Shown here in pieces: positions 36,901 to 45,119 of a stretch of 64,000 bases of DNA. The notes below the pieces were generated by a model. The model searched no databases, was not told the DNA's origin, and saw nothing but the letters and a program-made list of their open reading frames with translations. The DNA is from Anisus vortex (Eukaryota; Mollusca; Gastropoda; Planorbidae). The stretch is from the NCBI GenBank assembly GCA_949126835.1, contig OX421501.1, positions 4,153,499 to 4,217,498 on the forward strand, read 5' to 3'. Position 1 is the first letter of the stretch. The number at the start of each line of letters is the position of its first letter. Both the position numbers and the translations under genes were made by a program.

Positions 36901-39900
36901 TACTCCAACACCTGAGTCAGCATTTATGTGTGTACCTGTGCAATAAAGATTTAATTTGTACAAACATCCACTAGCTTTAGTTTTTTTTTCTTTAAAACAG
37001 AATGATACAATATTTTTTTTATTGATTCATTTCATTAAATGTTTAAAAAGAAATTTTATAAAAAAGAAAACAGTTAAAAACACTTTACATACTTGAGAGA
37101 TGTTCTCTCTCAATCTTTACAGAAGTGCCCTCTGCTGTAAAGTGATCTAAAGAGCTGTAAAAGATAATATAATAATAATAATTATTATTGAAATACAAGA
37201 AAACAAAATTTTGCCTTCATACATGTTAAAATGTCTGCGACTATTTCAAACTGCACCTAGTATTTTAGTAAATCATGCTTTTAACAGATATCAACACATA
37301 GGCCGTAGTTACCTTGAGTTTTATTATATGCTGTTACATCTTAATGCAGAGACTAAAACTATAACTCTCTCTCCTGTCTATTCTTCTTAACTTATCTTAT
37401 ATATTACAGGCACTTCTTCTATAAAGAAGATTATTGCGTCCTACACTCTTCTGTGGTCCGAATCTAGTCATTATGACGGTATAACAAATAGTATGTAGAA
37501 TGAGAAAAACATAAAGTACCTTTCAACATCGTTCTTTATTTCCTGTTCAGGCCCAGCCTCGCCGGGGAGATCCACAGAGGGAACAGGGGAAGTAACTTCC
37601 GACGTCCTGTGGATGGACTCCCCCATGGACATGCTGTCTTTTGAATCTAGGTCAGTCTGCAGCAGGTGGTGGTGGCCCCCTGACACAATGGATTTCCACC
37701 TCTGGAAAGTTCTACTGCTGCTGGCTCCATAAGTTCTGGTTTCTAATGGAGAAAGTAAGACAAAGAAATGTCAACTTCTGATTCTTTATTCTCATCGACT
37801 CAGCATGTTGTCACAACTTTAATTCTAAGGTTGGTCCCACAGCATAGCAGCAATGCTAGCGGACAACAAAGTTGGGGCAAAGAGAACGCTTAACATTCTG
37901 ATTTATCGGTTTATGGACTGATTTACCCTAAAGGTAAATTTGTACCAGGAATTATAACCCCTTCAACAGCTTATTACTAACATTTAACACACCTAGGGAG
38001 AAAAAGGGCATCTATATATTTAAAGACAATTAGGTACACATATCACACAAAAAAAAAAACTTTGGAAAAATATACTTTCATAGAACTACTATTAGTAAAG
38101 TACAATAATTTGCCCTACATCTTGATTTGTAATAATATTTTTTGTGACCTGGTTATTTCGCTTTCTAAGCTTAGTGTTAGGTCATGACCCAAAGTTTGGT
38201 TTAAACAAAAGGTCTAAGTCTATATGGCCGAAGTCAATGATAGAAATGAAAGTCTATAGTTTAGAATAATTATAGTAGATTATCTGTTTCAAAGGTCGAA
38301 TTAAAAATGCCTAAGCGAAGGTCTAGCAAAACTGTCTAATTAAGCTAGCTACAATGAAAGGTCCAACTGAAGGGTCTAAAATAATGGTCTGATTAACCAA
38401 TCTATGAAGGATTGTAACCTTAGTAATCTAAAATTATGGCACAAGTAAATTGATTAACATGAAAGGTCTAAGTCTAAAACTATGGTGTAAGTAAGTCGAT
38501 CTATATGAAAGCTGTGATAGCCTGGGGTACTATGTCAATGTGAATATGCCCAAGATTGACTCAAAGAGCTAAGTACTTCACTCCTTCAATCCTAAATAAC
38601 TTTTCCCCATGACACACTTCGGTCTCCGTACAATTTAAGACAAATTAGTTCTGAGTGAACCCTAACCTGCTACAATTCCTCTACACTGCTGTATGGTGGG
38701 TGATGTCATCAGGACTGGATCTAATGGCTTCAGTCTGATGATGTGAAACAACACAAAATTTCTTATGCAATTAAAAAGGTGAAGATCCAGTTTTAAACAA
38801 AAAAGAGCTGCAGCTCTAAATAGGGGATGTTGGTCTAGTGTAGTGATGGCGAACCTTTGTAAAGGCTGCGTGCCCAAAGTGCAATAAAAGACCAACTTAT
38901 TTCTTTTAATTTGCCAACACAGCAATTATAACAAAATAATGCAATGATGTTTTAATTAGAAAAAAAGCCCAGCTCATACAGCTTTCCGAGCTAATTAACA
39001 TCTTTGGTTTAAAAAGAATAACAAATTAACAGATCTTTGAATGATACAAACAGTCTTTTATATATATATAAAAAACATGAACTGTAGTAAATGAAAAAAA
39101 TTATTAATATACTACAATTACACAATTACAGTTAACTGTATGCATTTGGCATGATTTTGCATAGTTAATGTGATTTCTGCTGTTGTGTGCATGCTGATAA
39201 TTTGTCAAGCCTTGCATACTCCATAACATAACTATAAGAGCTGTATTTTTTCTAAAGTAAAAACTCAGTCTTTTGTTTTAATTGCTGTGTTGGTACAGAG
39301 CTGTAACAGTTATTGAGTTGTGATAGGTGATAGGTCTTGACAGATACCAAGCTTTGGCAGGAACTAGGTTGTGATAGATAGATAGTTATTGTGATAGGTG
39401 ATAGGTGTTGACAGATACCAAGCTTTGGCAGGAACTAGGTTGTGATAGATAGATAGTTAACAAAAGTACTTAGTTGTGAAATTTAATAAGTTGTGATGAC
39501 CATATTCTAAGAAGTCCTAAAAGTACATCCATGTAGGTGGTGGACATTAGGCAGCTGATCTTATATATATATATAACCATTGCCACTCTATAACACTGAC
39601 CTGGCTTTAAGGAGACGGCCATGGACGTGGTTGGCGTTGGGTGGCTTCTGCTCCCTTAGAATCTTGTTCATCACGCTGGTGGCCAGTACAGTTCTCTCGG
39701 ACATCTCCCTTCCGGGGGAGACAATAAACTAACAGGCAAAAGAAATAATGTGCGTACAATTTGTTCATATGCATGACATACACAGGTTTTAATCTGTCAA
39801 GGTTTTTTACACCAAATGGTTACTTTAAGGTTGTTAAAAGAATAAAACATCAAAGTAAAAAGATGTAAAAACCAAACTTAAAGGAAACAAAACAACAAAG

Positions 39901-42900
39901 GTCAAACAATTTGTAGTGTATTTTGTTGTAACAAATACTTCAGAGCTACTTTATACCACTAATAAGATATCTATGTGACATCAGAGTAGATTTTTCAATC
40001 TACTTTGTAGTATGGATAGTATAATGTTTTAGCAATGCTGTAAAAAAACAAAGTAAAATAAGTATTGTAAAAATGATAGCTATGGGATAAAAAAAAACAT
40101 CACTTCTTATCTTTTTTTTTATCAACATAATTGTTATATTATAATGTCTTCAAATGAAATAAAAATAAGAAAAGATAACATATCAATATAGTTTGAGAAA
40201 GACTTTTTACAACTATTTTACTGTTTTTAGACTATTCTGAACCAGAACCAATCCCAGCATCAAATACTTGCTTGTATTTTGAATAGTTACAAGTGATAAT
40301 TATCATTTGGTGTGAGAAGGTCACATACAAGTTACTTTATTACTGTCAATGATACTGTTAAAAGTATAAGGCCAACAATAAAGAATGGAGATATATTGTA
40401 GTTACAAGTAATGGTAGAAGGAATGCTTACATTTGCTACTTCAGACTTATTTATATTTTGCTTGAAGGGCCTCTTCACTTTGGGGTTGGCCTTGGGTGGC
40501 TTCTGGAGGAGCGATGTGTAGGCCTTTGAAGACTGAGGCCTCAGCAGTCCACTGGACATAAGCCGGGAACTGAAAAAAAAACAATGAATTCCCATTGGCT
40601 GATGCTCCATGCATAGAACATTTCAACTACCGGTATTAAAGGAATCTAGAAAGAATATGACTATGGGCCCTTTGTATAAAAGGATTTTCTAAAGACTGAA
40701 TTCCCTTCTGATTTTAAACAATTTACTAATACCGCTGTGACGGATACTATTTTTTTCACAGCTACTAAGCTCCAAGAAATAATTTCAATCCAATTTTTGC
40801 TTCAGTCTTCAAGATAACCTCAACAGTCTTGATAATTGTGTGGATATTTATATATGTTACTTATTGGAAAAAATGGTTACATTAATGCACTGTAGAAGGT
40901 GGCCGTCGGAGGGGCCGTCAGCGGAGATGTTGGTTCGACAACATAAAATATTGGACAGGACTGCAGTTGACTCAGCTATTGACAATTGCTCAAGATAGGC
41001 AAAAGTGGAGAAAGTTGACTGCTGAGGTGTCCTTTCGCTCCCCCCCCCCCCCAACGACCACAATGGTCAAGGGATTGATTGACTGACTTTTAGGTTTTTA
41101 TAGTTGGTATATAGCAGTATAAAAAAACAATCCAGTCATAAAAAATATAAAGGTTTGGGAAACACTGCCAGTTCACAAACAGATCAACCAAGAACAGGAA
41201 GCCAGGCCAGGGAGCCACTTGCTTAACATTGCTATGTAGACAGACGTCTCTACAGTACCTGATGTCTAGGTCTGCTAGAGAACTCTGCCATTCTGTTGAC
41301 TGCACTGAAGATACTCTCGCTGTGCCAGTCGACCGATGGCTGAATCTTGATAGTGATCTCACTGTAAGTAGAGCCAACATTTACAGTATGAAATAGTTCA
41401 CGCAATTCTAATTGGTGCAGATTTCTATTTAAGATATAAAATTCTGTATCATATGTAAGTACCAAAATAGACAAGCACTAAAAAACAATATTTTAAATAG
41501 ATGTCCACTGCAGATAAAGAATAGTATTTCACAATATATATTCCAAAGTCTAGTTATTTTTAATTTGTAACTTTCACAATCTACAAAAGATGACAATTAT
41601 TTAATGTACATCTATCTTATCTTTTACAGACGCTTCTTCTATACAGACTTTAAACCTTACTTCACCAGAGTGATCGAATCGAGACTAATCTCTTAGGATT
41701 CGGAGGACAAACACACTTGTACTACGTAGCACAGCTAAATCACTGTATAGGGCTAAAGTGGTGACGTAGCAAAACAAACGATCGGCAATGCCTCAGCCGC
41801 ACTACCTGCACGACTGAGTAACGAGTCCAGGTCAACCGTTTGCTGGTGTTTGTCCTCAATGTCGCTGAGGAACGTTTAGCACGACTTTCTCCAAAAGTCT
41901 GGGCTAGCCATCAGAGGACAGCTGGCTGCAATGCTGCAGTATTGGAAACTAGCCCAATCGCACTGGACCATAACCTTCTACTGCGAAGGCTAGGAGACTG
42001 ACACTCCCCTGCGCCATTAGCCGGAGCAGAGTCCTATCGTGTATTGCTTTTTCACCCGGGAATCCCGCATGCAGGCCTCAGTCCAGCTACACGAAGTTCC
42101 TAGGTGGAAGTTGTCAGATCTGTGCTCCGTTACACTGAGTCGCCACTGTGAGGCTACGTAGGTTTAGACCCTGTCTTCTATACAGAAGATTATTGCATCC
42201 TAGGCTTATCCAGGGTCTGAGTCTAGTCTTACATTTTGATTTAGTGTTTTAAAATTATGTTAAGTTATTGGTTTTCCTGGTTTGTTGAGGCATTTAATAA
42301 AGCTGACCACCTTCAAAGCATTAGGCTTTGGGCCTGCATAATGTGGAAGTCCTTGGGCTTAAAATAATCAAAGCATTCTGCTTTTACCTTCTTTATTGAC
42401 TGTGAGATCAGTTTCTTCTCCAGGCTTCAAATCAACTGACAAAAACTTAGAGCCCTGGTCCTTAAAGAAAAGAAAAGTAATAAATTAGTTTGTATAAGAA
42501 TAGCACACATTATACAGGCAAAGGTAATAGCGGCTAGTTCAGAAATAAGATACGAATTGTGTTTATAATAGGTCGATGCACAGTTCTCAATAAAGGTTTT
42601 CATTACTAAGGTCTAGTGTTTATGTTATCATAGAAAAGTAAAGTTTCCCTCTCAGACTATGGAAATGTGGGTCTATCTCTGAGTCTTGTTGCTCCATGTA
42701 TCCCACAAAGTAGGGTAAATTCGTAAAGTATCCCGTCGGACCAAACTGATAATAGGGCTGGTGAAGAAGCGTTCACCATTTTCTGTGGCCACAGCATACA
42801 AGGGGATGTGTGTCCAGCACAATGCCCAGCCGCCTTTACTTTACCCCAACTATAGTCAGGTAACCCATCAGAGCTGGGTAGACTCAGGGGCACCCGCAAG

Positions 42901-44366
42901 TCCCGGGAAAAAATCCAAGCCCGCACCAGGATTTTAACCCAGAACCTTCGGATTGCCAGTCGAACGAGCTTCCGCTTGGTCCACCGTGCCCCGTTGTGGA
43001 GTATAAGGCAGCAACAAATCTCTGCCAAAGTCTCCTTAAGTCCTATCATGGCCTTTACTTCTTCGTTTATGGTTCTTCTCCATGTACCCAGTAGTCTTAT
43101 CACTCATCCTTTGGTGTACTTCTGAGCACTGTGCTTGGAAGCCTTTCCATGGGTAGAACGTGGCCCAGACATCTTCATTTCTTTACTTGGACTATATGAA
43201 TCTATGTTATATATTACAGACGCTCTTTCTATAAAGAAGATGATTGCGTCCTATGTTCATCCATGGTCCAAGTCTAGTCTTGCATTTTTTTAAAAATTAA
43301 TTTAATGCCTATAGGGTGAGCAAAACAGTATTCACCTGTTTCAGTGGCCACAACATTCATGGAGAAAATTGGGCTAACACCGTCATTAACCTTTTCAAGA
43401 CCAGTTATTGTTCAATAAGCAGAGAATTAAAATATCAAGAATAGATTATAAAAAACAAGAAGCTGGAAAGGGTTAATATTACGTATCCATAAGAGCCTGA
43501 AAAAAAGAAAGCTAGTGTTTCTACCTGGATTTGTACTTGAAACTTAATGAATGGCATCTAACACAGTTTGGCCATACCACTGAAGGCTGTTATCAAATAT
43601 AATTTGTAAAATGTTACTATGGATGAGACTCAGAAGTTTTGCAACTAAGTATTTGATTATTACCAGTCTTTGGTTAAATGCCTAAGAATATCTAAAAAAA
43701 AAAACTCCCAAGTCTGGAGGATGTTTCTGAGTCTACCTTGTTCTGATACTAGTTAAAAGGAAAGAGAAGGCAGCTGGACATTGGTCTAGCCACACAATTC
43801 CCTGTGATGCACTGGCCACATAAACTGCCAAACATTGCTAAACAAACACAATGGACATTCATTGTCTCTTAAAGTGAATTTTACTTTCCCACAATTCATT
43901 CACCTCTTTACCTCATATTCCTTAATAGGTCTCGCCCTACTGGAAATAGAACGAACAGGTCTTGCACTAGCTCCGATACGTTGTGAACTTTGCTGGGACT
44001 TTTTAGAGTGTAGACTAAAATCTGAATAGATACTCCCTATTTCAGGTGAGAAAAAAACAAGAGTAATATCAGCTTAGCATAATGATCTTTATCTTACAAA
44101 AATTGCATCTTCCTTATATCTTATATGGTTCAAGTGCTAGTTCAGGCAACCCATTCAATGTCTGATTGTCAGTTAGAAATACATTCAACTAATTTTCTAT
44201 TACTAATTAAGCCTATTAATAAGATCTCACATAGTCAATTATTTTTTCTTTCTATAGCCATGTGATGTGGGGGGGGGGGGAATAAATAAAATGTCTATAA
44301 ATATTAAAAAATCTTACCTATGTCTAATTTGACATTATGCTCAAGATCCAAATCTTTTTCATCCAT
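24974..44366 (-). CDS. Multi-exon gene: disordered R-P-x-S-A protein with C-terminal GGCT-like domain
   Basis: Start ATG at 44366. Exons (minus): 44318-44366, 43912-44036, 42388-42460, 41259-41361, 40431-40569, 39601-39728, 37520-37735, 37093-37154, 34457-36935, 33124-33168, 32754-32885, 29969-30054, 28654-28793, 27290-27413. All are bounded by AG/GT with phases that match at every join, giving about 1,300 codons. The terminal exon ends at stop 24974-24976 and starts near 25195, but phase demands one unseen exon of length 3n+2 before it. Roughly residues 1-1140 are low-complexity, Ser/Lys/Asp-rich, with repeated RPKSA, RPASA, RPSSA and RPKTA motifs. From about residue 1165 a gamma-glutamylcyclotransferase-like fold follows. 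The function is unknown. R-P-S-A-rich tails are common in cytoskeletal or ciliary proteins, which is only a hint. Confidence 0.85.
25286..25526 (-). mobile_element. tRNA-derived SINE copy
   Basis: On the minus strand: a broken head, B-box GGGTTCAAACCC near 25468-25479, 'gtctacccagctctgatggg', 'ggcggctgtgcttagtgctggcc', and the 3' end 'ttggtccgacaggatactttac'. It lies just upstream of the terminal exon of the GGCT-like gene. Confidence 0.75.
25643..27251. mobile_element. hAT-like element in intron, 13-bp TIRs
   Basis: CAGTGCTTCTCAA at 25643-25655 and its inverse TTGAGAAGCACTG at 27239-27251 are perfect 13-bp ends. Flanking octamers taatacaa and aaacacaa match at 6 of 8 positions, an eroded target duplication. 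It contains a SINE fragment (25785-25988) and, on the minus strand near 26170-26260, an open stretch with I-C-D-V-C-K. No intact transposase was found. Its right end is 38 bp from the splice donor of the exon at 27290-27413. Confidence 0.6.
25785..25988 (-). mobile_element. SINE copy inside the hAT-like element
   Basis: Minus strand, diverged: 'gagtctacccagctgttattgg', 'ggcattgtgctggccacacaacc', B-box remnant 'gagtttgattcctggtg'. The tail is missing. Confidence 0.65.
27290..32885 (-). CDS. Exons encoding the degenerate GGCT/AIG2-like domain
   Basis: Exons 32754-32885, 29969-30054, 28654-28793 and 27290-27413 read in order: L-F-Y-F-A-Y-D-Q-N-M-S, then a W-A-L-L-F-G-F-Q-L-V-F-N-K segment, F-S-V-E-G-C-L-Y-Q-L, L-D-K-F-M-G-Y-P, and V-L-P-V-W ... 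Y-I-A-R-D-E. This is the strand/helix order of gamma-glutamylcyclotransferases (Y-G-S-N-M, V-E-G-x-L-Y, L-D-x-x-E-G-Y-P). Here the substrate loop Y-G-S-N is Y-D-Q-N, and the Glu of L-D-x-x-E-G, the catalytic acid in this family, is Met. Catalysis is therefore unlikely (inference). The terminal exon at 24974-25195 supplies a helix with A-L-A-Q-C-V-K-A-A-D-L-L. Confidence 0.8.
27483..27700 (-). mobile_element. LINE 3' tail (TATCT family), diverged
   Basis: Minus-strand words 'taatttgatccatcaagaaatc' and 'gaatgcatgtctattt', with 'ttttcttgtataaaaaaatggtttgata', parallel 14276-14462 and 61360-61510. The simple tail has eroded. Confidence 0.5.
28045..28429. mobile_element. Tigger/pogo-like MITE
   Basis: The left end CAGTGAACCCTCGCTA and right end AAGGGTTCACTG are inverted over about 12 bp and flanked by TA on each side. 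'CAGTGAACCCTCG' ends are the familiar signature of Tigger/pogo derivatives. It is 385 bp long without a transposase. It lies in the intron between the exons at 27290 and 28654. Confidence 0.75.
28486..28635. repeat. 20-bp minisatellite
   Basis: About seven copies of 'acagatataaatctacatac' with changes at the left edge. Related 'agatatatttctataaacac' units occur at 27960-28040, on the other side of the Tigger-like MITE, so the MITE may have inserted into this array. Confidence 0.85.
29354..29560 (-). mobile_element. LINE 3' end (AAGAT-tail family)
   Basis: Minus strand: 'cccgactggcgtttgggc', 'ggttgccctgaacgaacc', 'cagaccacggatgagcgtagg', 'gcgcctgtaatatataagataag'. C-terminal R-T-R-K-T-S-N-L coding is still readable. 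Confidence 0.7.
29562..29937 (+). pseudogene. LINE reverse-transcriptase C-terminal fragment
   Basis: The open frame contains F-K-Y-L-G-A-I-I-S-A-D-G, L-Y-R-A-L-V-R-T-I-V-L-Y-G-C-E-T-W-T-L and K-C-M-R-K-I-L, the standard post-RT region of RTE/L1-like non-LTR elements. Endonuclease, RT core and 3' end are absent. Its downstream edge is about 30 bp from the splice donor at 29969 of the host exon on the other strand. Confidence 0.75.
30139..32231 (+). mobile_element. piggyBac-like element, 2.1 kb, inactive
   Basis: TTAA at 30139-30142 and 32228-32231 flank inverted ends: CCCTCTACTGCAT on the left and ATGCAGTACAGGG on the right (one mismatch over 13 bp). Subterminal 'ccctcaggcaaca' words occur near 30171 and inverted near 30515 and 32073. 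Inside, fragments such as T-D-D-L-D-Y-D-P-D (about 31135) and a Cys-containing C-terminal patch D-F-G-H-C-R-E-C-V-K (about 31694) suggest an eroded transposase. TTAA plus CCCT ends are typical of piggyBac. It sits in an intron of the GGCT-like gene. Confidence 0.75.
33240..33420 (-). mobile_element. LINE 3' end (AAGAT-tail family)
   Basis: Minus strand, internally deleted: 'cttcctgattggcatttggg', 'ggaccaggaaaaccagtaac', 'aatcttctttatagaaggagc', 'atctgtaatatataagataagat'. Intronic. Confidence 0.7.
33560..34030. other. GC-richer intronic block with two poly-C runs
   Basis: Poly-C tracts near 33733-33749 and 33823-33837 sit in a segment with long open frames on both strands (plus 33671-34033, minus 33646-33900). 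The Gly- or Pro-rich middle of each frame is a homopolymer artefact. It is possibly an old repeat. I do not recognise the family. Confidence 0.35.
34457..36935 (-). CDS. 2.48 kb central exon of the GGCT-like gene
   Basis: The longest open stretch in the window (825 codons plus split codons at both ends). The acceptor is TTGCACAG before 36935 and the donor is ATCAG|gtaaac at 34457. Visible features: RPKSVRFAD, RPASEGG, RPKSATVLFD, RPASASAF and KRPSSAPG motifs; an acidic DELPDDDDAFSDD block; and a S-R-R-K/K-R-R basic series. No globular domain or membrane segment is apparent, and the composition suggests a disordered scaffold. The fact that the frame stays open for 2.5 kb in AT-rich DNA, with higher local GC, supports real coding. 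Antisense open frames in the same interval are shadows. Confidence 0.9.
37391..37473 (-). mobile_element. LINE 3' tail (AAGAT family), short
   Basis: Only the final 80 bp: 'cggaccacagaagagtgtagg', 'aataatcttctttatagaag', 'tgcctgtaatatataagataag'. It is 47 bp from the exon at 37520-37735. Confidence 0.7.
37800..39300. other. Long intron, degenerate repeats
   Basis: Intron of the GGCT-like gene. 38190-38520 has many 'aaggtctaa' words in a loose tandem. 38838-38880 ('agtgatggcgaacctttg') resembles a hAT terminus, but no partner end was found. Confidence 0.4.
39310..39465. repeat. 72-bp tandem duplication in intron
   Basis: 'gataccaagctttggcagga' occurs at about 39341 and 39413 in two nearly identical units that end in 'gttgtgatagatagatagtta'. 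Confidence 0.9.
40880..41095 (+). pseudogene. LINE C-terminal tail with GATT repeat end
   Basis: Frame: G-R-R-R-G-R-Q-R-R-C-W-F-D-N-I, then L-T-I-A-Q-D-R-Q-K-W-R-K-L, the R-G-R-P-x-x-R-W...D-R-x-x-W-R signature at the C-terminus of many non-LTR retrotransposons. It is followed by a poly-C run (about 41040-41052) and a 'gattgattgactgac' tail. Intronic, 5' truncated. Confidence 0.75.
41611..42296 (-). mobile_element. LINE 3' tail (AAGAT family) split by an insertion
   Basis: 41611-41647 and 42174-42296 join into one minus-strand tail copy ('aataatcttctgtatagaag' .. 'gtaaaagataagat'). The 526 bp between are foreign to the family. Confidence 0.7.
41648..42173. mobile_element. 526-bp unclassified insertion with 13-bp TSD
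   Basis: An exact 13-nt duplication tcttctatacaga at 41635-41647 and 42174-42186 flanks the segment. It is GC-richer than the surroundings and has no poly-A, no terminal inverted repeat and no open frame of note. Long, non-fixed-length duplications point to target-primed retrotransposition (a SINE or truncated LINE). I do not recognise the sequence. Confidence 0.65.
42724..42992 (-). mobile_element. tRNA-derived SINE copy, near full length
   Basis: Minus strand from 'ggggcacggtggaccaagcgg' through 'gggtctgggttaaaatcctggtgcggg'-like B-box region, 'gagtctacccagctctgatggg', 'ggtgaacgcttcttcaccagcc' and 'ttggtccgacgggatactttac'. Intronic. Confidence 0.8.
43205..43291 (-). mobile_element. LINE 3' tail (AAGAT family)
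   Basis: Minus strand: 'caagactagacttggaccatgg', 'aatcatcttctttatagaaag', 'gcgtctgtaatata'. Intronic. Confidence 0.65.
43330..43400 (-). mobile_element. SINE fragment
   Basis: 'cagtattcacctgtttcagtggccacaacattcatgg..gggctaacacc' matches the SINE 3' region on the minus strand, diverged. Confidence 0.4.
43705..43835 (+). mobile_element. SINE fragment
   Basis: 'agtctggaggatgtttctgagtctacc', 'aaggcagctggacattggtctagccacac' and 'actgccaaacattgc' follow the body of the 16008 family. The head is missing. Confidence 0.55.
44113..44195 (-). mobile_element. LINE 3' end fragment (AAGAT family)
   Basis: 'tccttatatcttatatggttcaagtgctagttcaggcaacccattcaatgtctga' retains the W-N-G-L-P-E coding part and tail with the 3' UTR deleted. 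Confidence 0.5.
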
Positions 44367-44779
44367 TGTAGATTTAGGTTATCTCAGTAGGTACTAAATT
44401 GGTCTAAATCACCATTTTATGGGGTCTAAATAATGTATCTGGTTAAAAATCATATGCTAAGGCTTTGACACGTAATATCAAACATACTGGCTTGATCTCC
44501 ATTAACTGCAACATTCACATGACGCAGTCACCTGACCTTACTGTAAAGTGCAAGAAAAAATTTATCATTTTAACCAAAATCATAACTGGCCATGTGGAAA
44601 GAGTGTTCTTCTTGATGAATGCTCAACAAACAAAGGAAATGAACAAACTCTGAAGAATTAGGTATCATTCTCACAAAGTAGGCCTACCCCGCTACAATTA
44701 GAAAAATTGTAAGCCTACATATAAGAGTTTTTATAAATAGCCTTGGGCCTATGTGGTTGCTAGCAAGGATCGTCTAGAA

Positions 44780-45114
44780 CAGGGGTCGGAAACCTTTTTG
44801 TCTTAGAGAGCCATGGATACCACATATTTGGAAAAGTAATTCTGTGAGAGCCATACTTTATTCAAGTAAATGTGTGCATTTTGTGTAATTTCAACACTAA
44901 CCGTACAATAATTATGTCTCTGAAATCTTCTGATGCTGAGCTGCAGTAGACTTTAGCTCATTTGTAGAATGAAATACTGATATGTAATTAATTTGTAGAC
45001 CAAAAAGTCTTAAAAAAACAACATTTTTTTAATATTCGAACATTTGTCTGCGAGCCAGACGCAGCCATCAAAAGAGCCACATCTGGCTCGCGAGTCATGG
45101 GTTCCCGACCCCTG
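44780..45114. mobile_element. 335-bp hAT MITE with perfect TSD
   Basis: Ends are CAGGGGTCGG..AACC and GGTTCCCGACCCCTG inverted. Exact 8-bp duplications GTCTAGAA lie at 44772-44779 and 45115-45122. Subterminal 'agagcca' words are on both sides. No coding. It sits between the first coding exon of the GGCT-like gene and the proposed promoter region. Confidence 0.9.
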
Positions 45115-45119
45115 GTCTA

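Noticed and set aside
35075..36946. Several plus-strand open frames
   Set aside because: Antisense shadows of the 2.5 kb exon, whose minus-strand frame is longer and joined to neighbours by matching splice phases.
38838..38880. hAT element starting at 'agtgatggcgaacctttg'
   Set aside because: No matching inverted end or 8-bp duplication could be found nearby, so it was not called as an element.
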